Shown here: positions 21,942-33,454 of the stretch, piece after piece
Layout of the letters: each line of letters starts with the position of its first letter
Position numbering within the stretch: position 1 is the stretch's first letter
Assembly (NCBI RefSeq): GCF_027943255.1
Contig: NC_072897.1
Coordinates: 18,848,044-18,912,043, forward strand
Direction: 5' to 3'
DNA from: Anastrepha obliqua
Taxonomy: Eukaryota; Arthropoda; Insecta; Diptera; Tephritidae
DNA: 64,000 nucleotides
Program-made: the position numbers and the translations under genes
Notes under the pieces: generated by a model
What the model was told of the DNA's origin: nothing
What the model saw: only the letters and a program-made list of their open reading frames with translations
Database searches by the model: none

Positions 21942-24747
21942 TCTTATATATAAAAATGGAGACGTTTTTTTGTGTTCGTTAGTCGCCGATTCACGCCTAA
22001 ACGCATTCACCGATTTCAATCAAACTTTCACAGATCATTGTATTGGTGCATAGATGGTTTATGTGAAGTTTTGAAGAAATCGGTAAAAGTATGCGTGCGT
22101 TGTGTAAGTGTGAAAAATACAATATTTGCGTGTTTCCCTTATACGAACATTACGTATACGGAATGAGAATACACGCAAATGAATAGAATATACACAGTCA
22201 TGAATAACATTGTTTCGAAGTCGGGTGACGTATGCGACTGTATTATTCGTAACACAATAGTTGTCCTCTCTTTTCTTTCCTTTTTATGCATGCGTGACAC
22301 GGACTCAAAGCACATTGCTTTTTTTTTAACTGGAAAAATATTTTGAGCTTCATTTGAACGTTTTATGATTTAGATAAAATAAAAATTCGTTAAATATATT
22401 TGATTCCATTAATAACCATAAGCCTGTATTTTTCGAAGCTCAAAGTTTTTGGACAAATATTGAAACGTTTACTTAAATTAAATGTTAAATACATATATGT
22501 ATATAAATGCTCAAATGTAAAAGTTTAGATGGATTTAAAATATACGAAATTATTCAGCGGTTGAATCCATACATTTTTTGAAATCCATCATATGGATCGA
22601 CAGTCGCCATATATGTTCTTTTCAAAAATAAAATGTGTTAATTTGATGGTAGCTCGAATATTAAGATCAGGTTTCTATTAGTATAACTTTGTTCATGGGT
22701 TTGCGTAATTTTTCTGTGGTGAAAGTCTAAAACCAAGAAAAGAAAACGCGAAAACCGACGAGCAAAATGTAAAAAATAAATCCTCCTGCATGCATACATG
22801 TATACTCGAAAAAGTTATGCTAACACTTTTTTCATGCACTTACGTAGACAATTTTATATGGGCAAACGTACGTTTACGAGATAAATTCCTAAAAGCAGGT
22901 ATAACTAAAATAGCGCTCTCAGGCATTTCTGTTACAATTCTTCTGTAAATTTCATGCTCCAAGTGTTCGAGCATTGGTTAGCGCTGAAGACGAATGCTGA
23001 GGATATAATACAAAAATGCATATTTACTTGATTTCACATAGTAATATTATCATTGTTAAAAGAGAACAAGTTTGTATTAGGTAATATGTAATTAAATAAT
23101 GCAACCTTATGTGCTGCTTTGACGAGTGGAAAACCCAAAATAAATAATTATATTTGTATGTGTGTTTAAAAGAGTTGGATTATTTTGTGAGTGTAAGCAG
23201 TTTCAAAGTCAAAGAGTAGTTGCAACATTAAAAAGTACCTGAAACAAATTTTCATTTAACAACTAAAATAGCAAATATGAGTGTGTTTTTCATTGTTGTT
23301 TTTTTTTTTTTTTGGGAAAAAATTTATAAAAATAAAATATATTGTGCGTAAAATTTTAATAATCAGTGAAAATAAAAAAACGGTGGTTTCGTTATTGTTG
23401 TTAGCAATTGTAATGCACATTGTAAGTTTTTCATGTTTTTTTTGATTAAATTCATTACTTTTCAATTATTTTGTTTTAACTTATTGGAAATCAACTTATG
23501 CGGCCAAAAGAATTAGAAATTTAATTTCAACATTAGAAAAAAGAAAATTATATTACTTACTGGAATGGGAAGAGTTTTGCAACAATGCAAATTAAATGTG
23601 TGGGATGAATGTGCAATGGCACATAAAAAATCAGTGGAAGCATTGGATAGAACTTTGAAAGATTTACGTAATAATCAAGAAATATTTGGTGGTGCTTTAA
23701 TATTATTGTCTGATGATTTTCGTCAAACTTTGCCAGTAATTCCCCGTTCAACACCAGTAGGTGAATTAAAAGCATGTTTAAAGACATCCCATTTATGGAG
23801 GCACGTAAAAACTTTGACTTTGAAAACAAATCTGCGAGTTTATTTGCAAAATTATGCATCGGCTGACGAATTTTCAAGACAACTTCTGAAGATAGGAAAT
23901 GGACAAATTTCTATTGATGCTGCTATTGGCTTAATCACTTTGCCAGATAATTTTTGTAATTTTGCACACACAAAACAAGAATTAGTTTCAAGTGTTTTTC
24001 CAAATATTGCGCAAAATTATCAAAATCACAATTGGTTAGCTGAGAGAGCAATACTGGCTGCGAAAAATAAGGATGTTGGTCAATTGAATGCGAATATTTT
24101 AAATGATATGCCTGGTGAGATTGTAACATTTAAATCAATTGATATAGTTATAAATCAAGATGACGCTGTAAATTATTCAACAGAATTTTTAAAGTCCTTG
24201 GATTTACCTGGACTGCCGGCTCATCGCTTACAATTTAAAGTTGGTGCACCAATTATTTTACTTAGCAGATTAGCAGTCAAAAAGGTCATTAATAATCTTA
24301 TTGAAGCAACAATTTTAAAAGGAAAATTCAAAGGTGAAGACGTATTGATTCCGCGTATTCCGCCAATTCCACCAGATTTAGCTTTTGACTTCAAAAGATT
24401 GCAATTTCCAATACGTCTTGCATTTGCAATGACAATAAACAAAGCACAAGGACAATCGCTGGAATTATGCGGAATTGACTTAGAATATGCATGCTTCTCC
24501 CACGGACAATTATATGTATCATGTTCACGTGTAGGAAAGCCATCAGTTCTGTTTATTTATACCACAACTCAGGGCAAAACAAAAAATGTAGTTTACGAAA
24601 AGGGTTTGCGTTAGTTTAAGTTTAAAATTAACATTAATTTTATATTGTAAAAAAAGAATAAATACACATAGAGTGAATCTAAATCGAGTGTTCATTATTC
24701 ATTTCTAATTTTGATATGCCTAGCGAAGCAGGCAGAGGGTCCGCTAG
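21942..24747 (+). mobile_element. Helitron A, helicase-only
   Basis: It starts TCTTATATATAAAAATGGAG, a common insect Helitron 5' end, and finishes with a short hairpin (GCCT...AGGC) and GGGTCCGCTAG. The next base is the T of an identical start at 24748, so A and B abut without spacer. The first 1.6 kb (21942-23564) are AT-rich with no gene I recognise, including a T run at about 23300. The helicase fragment follows. No Rep domain or Walker A is present. Confidence 0.8.
23565..24614 (+). CDS. PIF1-like helicase, C-terminal two thirds, from Helitron A
   Basis: The frame is open for 349 residues. It begins at the Walker B region (VWDECAMAHKK, residues about 12-22), then LSDDFRQTLPVIPR where GDFRQ is usual, then helicase motifs through FAMTINKAQGQSLE and HGQLYVSCSRVGKPS near the C terminus. 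This matches the C-terminal helicase domain of Helitron and PIF1 proteins. The Rep nuclease, zinc fingers and Walker A loop are absent, so it cannot act alone as an ATP-dependent helicase. Coding may continue upstream by splicing (TTACTTACTG precedes it), but I see no matching exon. The first ATG is taken by default. A second copy lies in Helitron B. Confidence 0.8.
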   Translation: MGRVLQQCKLNVWDECAMAHKKSVEALDRTLKDLRNNQEIFGGALILLSDDFRQTLPVIPRSTPVGELKACLKTSHLWRHVKTLTLKTNLRVYLQNYASADEFSRQLLKIGNGQISIDAAIGLITLPDNFCNFAHTKQELVSSVFPNIAQNYQNHNWLAERAILAAKNKDVGQLNANILNDMPGEIVTFKSIDIVINQDDAVNYSTEFLKSLDLPGLPAHRLQFKVGAPIILLSRLAVKKVINNLIEATILKGKFKGEDVLIPRIPPIPPDLAFDFKRLQFPIRLAFAMTINKAQGQSLELCGIDLEYACFSHGQLYVSCSRVGKPSVLFIYTTTQGKTKNVVYEKGLR

Positions 24748-26597
24748 TCTTATATATAAAAATGGAGACGTTTTTTTGTGTTCGTTAGTCGCCGATTCAC
24801 GCCTAAACGCATTCACCGATTTCAATCAAACTTTCACAGATCATTGGTATTGGTCCATAGATGGTTTATGTGAAGTTTTAAAGATATCGGTAAAAGTATG
24901 CGTGCGTTGTGTAAGTGTGAAAAATACAATATTTCCGTGTTTCCCTTATACGGACATTACGTATACGGAATGAGAATACACGCAAATGAATAGAATATAC
25001 ACAGTCATGAATAACATTGTTTCGAAGTCGGGTGACGTATGCGACTGTATTATTCGTAACACAATAGTTGTCCTCTCTTTTCTTTCCTTTTTAAGCATGC
25101 GTGACGCGGCATCAAAGCACATTGCTTTTTTTTTAACTGGAAAAATATTTTGAGCTTCATTTGAACGTTTTATGATTTAGATAAAATAAAAATTCGTTAA
25201 ATATTATATTTGATTCCATTAATAACCATAAGCCTGTATTTTTCGAAGCTCAAAGTTTTTGGACAAATATTGAAACGTTTACTTAAATTAAATGTTAAAT
25301 ACATATATGTATGTATATAAATGCTCAAATGTAAAAGTTTAGATGGATTTAAAATATACGAAATTATTCAGCGGTTGAATCCATACATTTTTTGAAATCC
25401 ATCATATGGATCGACAGTCGCCATATATGTTCTTTTCAAAAATAAAATGTGTTAATTTGATGGTAGCTCAAATATTAAGATCAGGTTTCTATTAGTATAA
25501 CTTTGTTCATGGGTTTGCGTAATTTTTCTGTGGTGAAAGTCTAAAACCAAGAAAAGAAAACGCGAAAGCCGACGAGCAAAATGTAAAAACTAAATCCTCC
25601 TGCATGTATACACATATACTCGAAAAAGTTATGCTAACACTTTTTTCATGCATTTACGTAGACAATTTTATATGGGCAAAGGTACGTTTACGAGATAAAT
25701 GCCTAAAAGCAGGTATAACTAAAATAGCGCTCTCAGGCATTTCTGTTACAATTCTTCTGTAAATTTCATGCTCCAAGTGTTCGAGCATTGGTATAGCGCT
25801 GAAGACAAATGCTCAGGATATAATACAAAAATGCATATTTACTTGATTTCACATAGTAATATTATCATTGTTAAAAGAGAACAAGTTTGTATTAGGTAAT
25901 AATTAAATAATGCAACCTTATGTGCTGCTTTGACGAGTGGGAAACCCAAAATAAATAATTATATTTGTATGTGTGTTTAAAAGAGTTGGATTATTTTGTG
26001 AGTGTAAGCAGTTTCAAAGTCAAAGAGTAGTTGCGACATTAAAAAGTACCTGAAACACATTTTCATTTAACAACTAAAATAGCAAATATGAGTGTGTTTT
26101 TCATTGTTGTTTTTTTTTTTTTTTGGGAAAAAATTTATAAAAATAAAATATATTGTGCGTAAAATTTTAATAATTAGTGAAAATAAAAAAACGGTGGTTT
26201 CGTTGTTGTTGTTAGCGATTGTAATGCACATTGTAAGTTTTTCATGTTTTTTTGATTAAATTCATTACTTTTCAATTATTTTGTTTTAACTTATTGGAAA
26301 TCAACTTATGCGGCCAAAAGAATTAGAAATTTAATTTCAACAATAGAAAAAAGAAAATTATATTACTTACTGGAATGGGAAGAGTTTTGCAACAATGCAA
26401 ATTAAATGTGTGGGATGAATGTGCAATGGCACATAAAAAATCAGTGGAAGCATTGGATAGAACTTTGAAAGATTTACGTAATAATCAAGAAATATTTGGT
26501 GGTGCTTTAATATTATTGTCTGGTGATTTTCGTCAAACTTTGCCAGTAATTCCCCGTTCAACACCTTCTTCTTCTTCTTAATTGGCGCGATAACCGC

Positions 26598-28830
26598 TTA
26601 CGCGATTTTGGCCGAGATTAACAAAGCGCGCCAGTCGTTTCTTTCTCGTGCTAACCGGCGCCAATTGGACACACCAAGTGAAGCCAAGTCCTTCTCCACC
26701 TGATCTTTCCAACGCAGAGGAGGCCTTCCTCTTCCTCTGCTACCACCAGCTGGTACCGCATCAAATACTTTCAAAGCCGGAGCGTTTGTATCCATTCGGA
26801 CGACATGACCCAGCCAACGAAGCCGCTGGATCTTTATTCGCTGCGCTATGTCTGTGTCGTCGTAAAGCTCATACAGCTCATCGTTCCATCGTCTGCGATA
26901 TTCGCCGTTGCCAACGTGCAAAGGTCCAAAAATCTTACGCAGAATCTTTCTCTCGAACACTCCAAGCGTCGCTTCATCGGATGTTGTCATCGTCCAAGCT
27001 TCTGCGCCATACGTTAGGACGGGCATGATGAGAGTCTTGTAGAGTGTTAGTTTTGTTCGTCGAGAGAGGACTTTACTGCTCAATTGCCTACTTAGTCCAA
27101 AGTAGCACTTGTTGGCAAGAGAGATTCTACGTTGGATTTAAAGGCTGACATTGTTATCGGTGTTAATTCTGGTTCCTAAATACACGAATTCTTTTACAAC
27201 CTCAAAATTATAACTGTCAACAGTGACGTGGGTGCCGATACGCGAGTGCGCCGACTGTTTGTTTGAAGGCAGGAGGTACTTCGTTTTGTCCTCGTTCACC
27301 ACCGCTTTGCCTCTTTATCCAGTTTGAAGAAGGCAGAACTAACAGCGCGGTTGTTAAGGCCGATGATGTCAATATCATCGGCATACGCCAACAATTGTAC
27401 GCTCTTATAAAAAATTGTGCCTGAGCGATTAAGTTCTGCGGCTCGTACGATGCTCTCCAACATCAGGTTAAAGAAGTCACACGACAGCGAGTCACCCTGT
27501 CTGAAACCTCGTTTGGTATCAAACGGCTCGGAGAGGTCCTTCCCAATTTTTACGGCGCTACTGGTGTTGAGCAACGTCATCTTACATAGCCGTATTAGTT
27601 TTGTGGGGATACCAAATTCAGACATAGCGGCGTACAGGTAACTCCTTTCCGTACTGTCGAATGCAGCTTTGAAGTCGACGAAAAGATGGTGTGTGTCGAT
27701 TCTCCTTTCATGGGTCTTTTCCAAGATTTGGCGTATTGTGAATATTTGGTCGATGGTAGACTTTCCAGGTCTGAAGCCACACTGATAAGGTCCAATCAGT
27801 TGGTTGACGGTGGGCTTCAGCCTTTCACACAATACGCTCACTAGAACCTTATAGGCGATATTTAGAAGACTAATCCCGCGGTAATTGGCACAAATTGCAG
27901 GATCGCCCTTCTTATGGGTTGGGCAGAGCACACTTAAATTCCAATCGGCAGGCATGCTTTCATCCGACCATATTCTGCATAGGAGCTGATGCATGCACCT
28001 TACCAGCTCCTCGCCGCCATGTTTGAATAGCTCAGCCGGCAGTCCGTCGGCGCCTGCGGCTTTGTTGTTCTTTAGCCGTGATATTGCTATTCTCACCCCG
28101 TCATGGTCGGGTAACGGAACGACAATTCCGTCGTCAACGATTGGGGTATCGGGATCTTCACATTCTCTATAACATGCGCAGCTGTCACCGTTTAACAGGT
28201 TCGAGAAGTGTTCCCTCCATAATTTAAGATTGCTCTGTACGTCAGTCACCAGATCGCCGTCTTTGTTCTTACAGGACAACGCCCCGGTCTTAAAACCTTC
28301 TGTAAGCCGCCGAACTTTCTGGTAAAATTTTCGGGCGTCGTTCCTATTGGCCAGCATCTCAAGCTCCTCGCACTCACGTATTTCGGCCTCTCGTTTCTTC
28401 TGTCGGATAATACGTCTCTCTTCCTTTTTCAGCTCTCTGTAGCGATCCCACATGGCTCGCGTTGCGCCCGATCGCAGCGTGGCTCTATAGGCGGCATCTT
28501 TTCTTTCGGCGGCAGCATGACATTCCTCGTCGTACCAATTGTTTTTTCGGGCTCGCCGGAATCCGATTTCTTCTTCGGCGGCGGTACGTAGGGAACGAGA
28601 AATGTTGCTCCATTGCTCGCGCATGCCGGTGTGTTGGGCAGTGCTCTCTGAGAGCAGGAGTGAGAGTCGAGTGGCGAATCTTCTGGCTGTCTGTTGTGAT
28701 TGCAGCTTTTCGATGTCGAACATTCTTTGCGTACGTAGATGTACGTTTTTTGCTGCACAGAGGCGTGTGCGCAGTTTGGCTGCAACAAGGTAATGATCCG
28801 AGTCGATGTTGGGTCCTCGGATCGTACGTA
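26598..28830 (-). pseudogene. Non-LTR ORF2, end of endonuclease plus reverse transcriptase
   Basis: Read on the minus strand, coding starts within the endonuclease tail (GPNIDSDHYLVAAKLR near 28800-28750), then a coiled, charged linker, then the reverse transcriptase: NNKAAGADGLPAELF, CANYRGISLLNIAYKVL, the catalytic LLAYADDIDIIG box, and a C-terminal part with LTYGAEAWT and RLRWLGHVVRMD. Damage includes a frameshift near 27296, after the AKRW segment, and a TAA in place of an expected glutamate codon near 27137. The main open part is 27296-28723 and the tail is 26598-27083. The first half of the endonuclease, with its GDFN box, is missing. Confidence 0.85.
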
Positions 28831-29196
28831 CATCTAATACACTAGAAGCGTGTTCTCATCCGAGGCTTTGTTGCTGTTTTCATTGGGGGGGGGGGGCTTT
28901 TTAGGTGACGGGTCCCAAACCCAGCGCACAACCAGCTATGCTGGGATGCTTCGCCTTCTCACTTTAGCTCACTCCCGAACGGGTGTTCGGAAGCTAACCA
29001 GAGGATACGTGGGCTAATCCCGGACGTTGTGAGCTGCTTGAACCATATGTAGAAGAATCGTCCTGGCCACTCCCAAGTGAATGGCGATCAGTAACTTTCC
29101 CCACTTGCGTGGACTTCTACACATGGAACCATCCTCCATGAATGGCGATCAGTAACTTTCCCCACTTGCGTGGACTTCTACACATGGAACCATCCT
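28831..29196 (-). other. 5' leader of the minus-strand retroelement with a 60 bp duplication and a G run
   Basis: A run of 12 G (C on the coding strand) lies at about 28886-28897. GAATGGCGATCAGTAACTTT starts twice, near 29080 and 29140, each followed by about 60 bp of the same sequence up to CATCCTCC. The duplicated copy abuts the target duplication. No protein is evident. Confidence 0.6.
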
Positions 29197-30201
29197 CCCG
29201 TTCAACACCAGCAGGTGAATTAAAAGCATGTTTAAAGACATCCCATTTATGGAGGCACGTAAAAACTTTGACTTTGAAAACAAATCTGCGAGTTTATTTG
29301 CAAAATTATGCATCGGCTGACGAATTTTCAAGACAACTTCTGAAGATAGGAAATGGACAAATTCCTATTGATGCTGCTATTGGCTTAATCACTTTGCCAG
29401 ATAATTTTTGTAATTTTGCACACACAAAACAAGAATTAGTTTCAAGTGTTTTTCCAAATATTGCGCAAAATTATCAAAATCACAATTGGTTAGCTGAGAG
29501 AGCAATACTGGCTGCGAAAAATAAGGAAGTTGGTCAATTGAATGCGAATATTTTAAATGATATGCCTGGTGAGATTGTAACATTTAAATCAATTGATACA
29601 GTTATAAATCAAGATGACGCTGTAAATTATTCAACAGAATTTTTAAATTCCTTGGATTTACCTGGACTGCCGGCTCATCGCTTACAATTTAAAGTTGGTG
29701 CACCAATTATTTTACTTAGCAGATTAGCAGTCAAAAAGGTCATTAATAATCTTATTGAAGCAACAATTTTAAAAGGAAAATTCAAAGGTGAAGACGTATT
29801 GACTCCGCGTATTCCGCCAATTCCACCAGATTTAGCTTTTGACTTCAAAAGATTGCAATTTCCAATACGTCTTGCATTTGCAATGACAATAAACAAAGCA
29901 CAAGGACAATCGCTGGAATTATGCGGAATTGACTTAGAATATGCATGCTTCTCCCACGGACAATTATATGTATCATGTTCACGTGTAGGAAAGCCATCAG
30001 TTCTGTTTATTTATACCACAACTCAGGGCAAAACAAAAACTGTAGTTTACGAAAAGGGTTTGCGTTAGTTTAAGTTTAAAAGTAAAATTAATTTTATTTT
30101 GTAAAAAAAGAATAAATACACATAGAGTGAATCTGCATCGAGTGTTCATTATTCATTTCTAATTTTGATATGCCTAGCGAAGCAGGCAGAGGGTCCGCTA
30201 G

Positions 30202-31342
30202 TATAATATAAAATAAAGTCAACTTTTTGTGTGTGTTCGCTAACCGGCCGTGTCTGCACCAAATTAAACCAAACTTACACACGTTGTTAAGAAGGTATTG
30301 AAAATGGTTTCCGTATAGTTTGGATACATTTTGGTGGATAGGGCTCGAGATATAGGTCAAAACGTGGACCCGGGTAACCTTCGGATGTGTATGTACAACA
30401 TGGGTATCAAATGGAAGCTGTTGGTGAATGCTTTAGTTCAGAGTATTTTTCATGCCGCTCCGTGACTATGGTCTCGAGATAGAGACCAAAGCGTGGACCC
30501 TAGAATGTGTTTGTACAATATGGATATCAAATGAAAGCTGTTGATAAGTGCTTTAATACGGGGTAATTTTCATACCTATTGATGACTAGGGTCTCGAAAT
30601 ATATGCCAAAACGTGGACCCGCCGTGTCTTTGCACCGAATTAAACCAAACTTATGCACATTGTTAAGTAAGTATTGAAAATGGGTTTCGTACAGTTTGGT
30701 TGTAATTCGGAGCAGTGGCAACGGGTACAGCGTTCTTTTGAGCCATCCATAATGTCGCTTACTTTTTTAACGCTTGGGGCGGAACTGAACTGTCAAATTG
30801 ACAGTGTGAGTTACAATGTGTCAATATTTCTTTCTGATTTGGATGCCATAAGGAAAAAACGTAAGTGCAACATGTAAAAATTGTTTGTGAATTTTTTTGG
30901 AGTGGATTTTGGAACAGTGAATAATTTCTTACGAAATTTGAGAATTTAACGTGAAATCCGAATGAAATTATGTGTTCGTGGAAAAAACAATTTTTTTCGT
31001 TTTTTTTTTTTTGAAAAATATAAATGGATAATGGTTAAAAAAGCTCCAATGCTTAATAAAACATATAAATTGAAACGAAAAATTCATGGATGATCAGGAA
31101 AAAAGACGATTGTTTATTCATATGCGTTGATTTGAAATTTAAAAACAATCTTCTTTTTTCCTGATTTTCAATTTATATTTTATATTTACTCAAAAACAAA
31201 TAGAAAAACAAAAAATATTGTTTATGCCAAAGCGCTTGAATAAAGAATAAAGAAATAAATAATACGAAAACCATATATTTTCTGTTCTAAACCATATCTA
31301 TTCTATTTTAGTGTGCCCAGCGAAGGGGGCCGGGTTTGCTAG
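30202..31342 (+). mobile_element. Third Helitron body with residual 129 bp repeats
   Basis: It begins TATAATATAAAATAAAGTC, a slightly eroded form of the TCTTATATATAAAATAAAGTC found in the minus-strand Helitron near 6990-7010. It then holds two or three repeat-array units (to about 30640), an AT-rich tail and the GCCGGGTTTGCTAG terminus. It differs from 4592-7010 mainly by having far fewer tandem units. No gene is present. Confidence 0.75.
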
Positions 31343-33454
31343 TTTTTTATATTTGGTTTAATTGAAATTGATTTAAAATAGTGTATTCAGGTTTTTCTAA
31401 TACCAGTTATTTAGAAATTTATTTAGAAATTTATTTTCTATACAACATTATTCATTTGAATTGATTTATATGTAAAACAGCCATAAAGTCAATCATATGA
31501 ATATGCATTCCTATATTTAATCTCTTCAGTCAAATCTGAACTACTTACATACACATATTGATGAGAAAATATTCTAATATCCATGGATGCATCCAGAAAG
31601 CCAAACGCGCATACACGCATATGTATATAAATATTAATAAATATAATATACACAAACCTTCAGCGAACGCAAAATGTATGCATACAAAAAACAACAACTG
31701 CGACCGTCTTCTTGTCCGTCAGTGAGAAGATGGGATATGTATACCCTACGAGCAAAAAGAACCGGGAAGGTGATGTTGACTGTTTTCTTCGATTGCCAAG
31801 GCGTAGTGCACCATGAGTACCTTCCATCGGACCAGACAGTCAATAAAGAATATTATTTATCCGTTTTGAAGCCTTTGAGAGATGCTGTATGTTGCAAACG
31901 GCCGAAAATGTGAGCAAACAATTCTTGGATTTTGCATGATGGTAACGCGCCATCGCACTGATCACAGAGAATGCGACGAAGGAGCTGAAGGCCATGTCCG
32001 CCTGCCGAGGGTGTTTGCAAGACTGGGTTAAATGTTGGCACATGTGTGTTGCTTCAGAAGGGTCATATTTTGAAGGAGATAATATAAATTTGCCTTAAAT
32101 TTAACTCTGTTTTGTTTAATTTAAACATTCCCGGTACTTTTTGATCATAGGGTACATATGTATATGCGGCTTTGCGGATAGAAATGTGTGATTCGCTGGA
32201 ATTGTTCAAGGAATCTAAGTCGCATTAACTCGCGACTGTCGAACAGTTAGAAGACATATTTACAGACATATAAGGGTGCAGACATACATACGGAGCCGCG
32301 GCCACTCGACATGACAAAAATTCAAGATTTATCAAATATTGGCAAATAAATCCACGCGATATATTCCAATATTGACTATTTTCGAATGGTCGCCAAAATT
32401 GGCATATGGGCGGCTCGTTTTATGAATGAAATTGAAGCTCGAACTTATGAATGAACTTTTTGTTTTTGTTCTAAATTGTTCAGCGCCGTCGCTGATAGAA
32501 TCATGGCCGCTGCGACTGCGTCTACGAATGTATTTTGTTTTTGTAGTCGCTAGGCTTAGATTTTAGCTTTGGGCGACATGCGTATGTGAGGTATGTGTTT
32601 TTGTTGTGTTCTAGAACATTTTAGAATGTGTGGTGGCAAACCGGCCATCGCGTTGCGCTTGCTGTTGCATTTGCGTCTATCAAAGTATTGTGTTTTTGTA
32701 AGTACAATATTATAAATATCGACTGGTGAAAGACAAAAGTACACGGATGCAAGAAGGGAGCGCTGTTCCCGCGCATATATGCATGAATGTATGAACGTGC
32801 GTGGATGTAGCAACATATGAATACAATTATTTTGTAGTCAGTTTAGAAGGCAAGTAGGTATACTCGTATATGTATGTATATATGCTAGCACATAAAGTGG
32901 GTATATATATGTACATAGAGCAGAATTGTTTTTGCACTTGTTAGGAAGAAACTCGTTCACTAGTGCGTATGTGTATTTGATTTCTTGTAAGAATGTGATG
33001 TGCTGTGACATGTGTACATACATAAGTCAAGGTTATTTGGGCATATTTCATATGTACATATGTATGAAAGGAAGATGATGTTCTTGCGCTTGTGCATTAT
33101 TGTTTTTCATATACAAATGTACATACATACATATGTATGTAAATGCTGTCGAATACATAAACTATAAAGTGACATACAATATAAAATAAGTGTTGATTTA
33201 TCTTAAACCGTTCTTTTTTTCTGAATGCAAATACCTCCTATTGACATGTGCATACATATTACATATGCACTTATGTATATTATCATATACCATCATTTAT
33301 TTGCATATAAAGTATACGTTCATTTATGTACATATGTGTGTAATGAAAAACTTCATGAATTACTTTCAGAACTTTATTAAAATTTATTCGCGTCGCGCGC
33401 ATACATAAAAAAATTTCCACCGAGAATTGATGGCGAGTCACGTGGGGAGGATAA
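31343..33454 (-). repeat. Inner left arm of the U palindrome
   Basis: This is repeat U in inverted orientation, continuing from 21587. It includes a deleted mariner (31742-32154), a conserved GC-richer block (about 32280-32660) with GCCGCGGCCACTCGACATG, and the TATG-rich block. No gene is evident: the short open frames differ between U copies. Confidence 0.8.
31742..32154 (+). mobile_element. Internally deleted mariner inside U (copy 3)
   Basis: It carries both terminal repeats and, on the plus strand, mariner residues such as VFFDCQGVVHHEYLP followed by NKEYYLSVLKPLRDAVC, then a broken tail. It mirrors copy 4 at 34755-35167. Confidence 0.8.

Larger units (their letters stand above)
26553..29209 (-). 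mobile_element. Non-LTR retrotransposon on the minus strand, internally deleted
   Basis: The 13 bp target duplication CCCGTTCAACACC is at 26553-26565 and 29197-29209, so the element is 26566-29196. On the minus strand its 3' end is an AAG-type repeat (TTCTTCTTCTTCTTAATTGG as read on the plus strand), not poly(A). ORF2 lacks most of the endonuclease, although a 5' leader is kept, so part of the interior was deleted. The protein resembles a group very common in insects. I am not certain of its clade. Confidence 0.85.
26375..30068 (+). pseudogene. PIF1-like helicase fragment of Helitron B, split by a retroelement
   Basis: The gene is in two pieces, 26375-26565 and 29210-30068, separated by the retroelement and one copy of its 13 bp target duplication. 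Joined, it would match the helicase of Helitron A apart from single residues. LSGDFRQTLPV is intact here, whereas copy A has SDDFRQ. The apparent start of the second piece at 29142 lies in the inserted element and is not real. Confidence 0.85.
24748..30201 (+). mobile_element. Helitron B, tandem copy of A with a nested retroelement
   Basis: It has the same 5' end and 3' end (GGGTCCGCTAG at 30191-30201) as Helitron A, and the interior is nearly the same with scattered substitutions and small indels. It is interrupted by a non-LTR retroelement at 26566-29196. The non-coding 24748-26374 matches 21942-23564. Confidence 0.8.
21588..31342 (+). mobile_element. Composite chain of head-to-tail Helitrons
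   Basis: The chain starts TCTATACTAATATTATAAAG after an A at 21587 and ends GGGTTTGCTAG at 31342 before T. Removing it rejoins two parts of the left palindrome arm (TTTTTATTTCA and TTTTTTATATTTGG). Inside are a leader (21588-21941), helicase-bearing Helitron A (21942-24747), helicase-bearing Helitron B (24748-30201) and a third body of the repeat-array type (30202-31342). The minus-strand element at 4592-7212 shows how leader and third body look without A and B. Confidence 0.8.

Noticed and set aside
22000..23560. Captured host gene in the non-coding front of Helitron A
   Set aside because: I found no splice-bounded coding segment or recognisable protein; the stretch is uniformly AT-rich and shared with Helitron B.
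28429..28845. Open frames on both strands over the 5' part of the minus-strand retroelement
   Set aside because: Only the frame encoding SDHYLV and the RT linker has homology; the others are shadows.
29142..29209. N terminus of a 308-residue helicase frame starting at 29142
   Set aside because: The first residues are encoded by the inserted retroelement; real homology starts after the target duplication.
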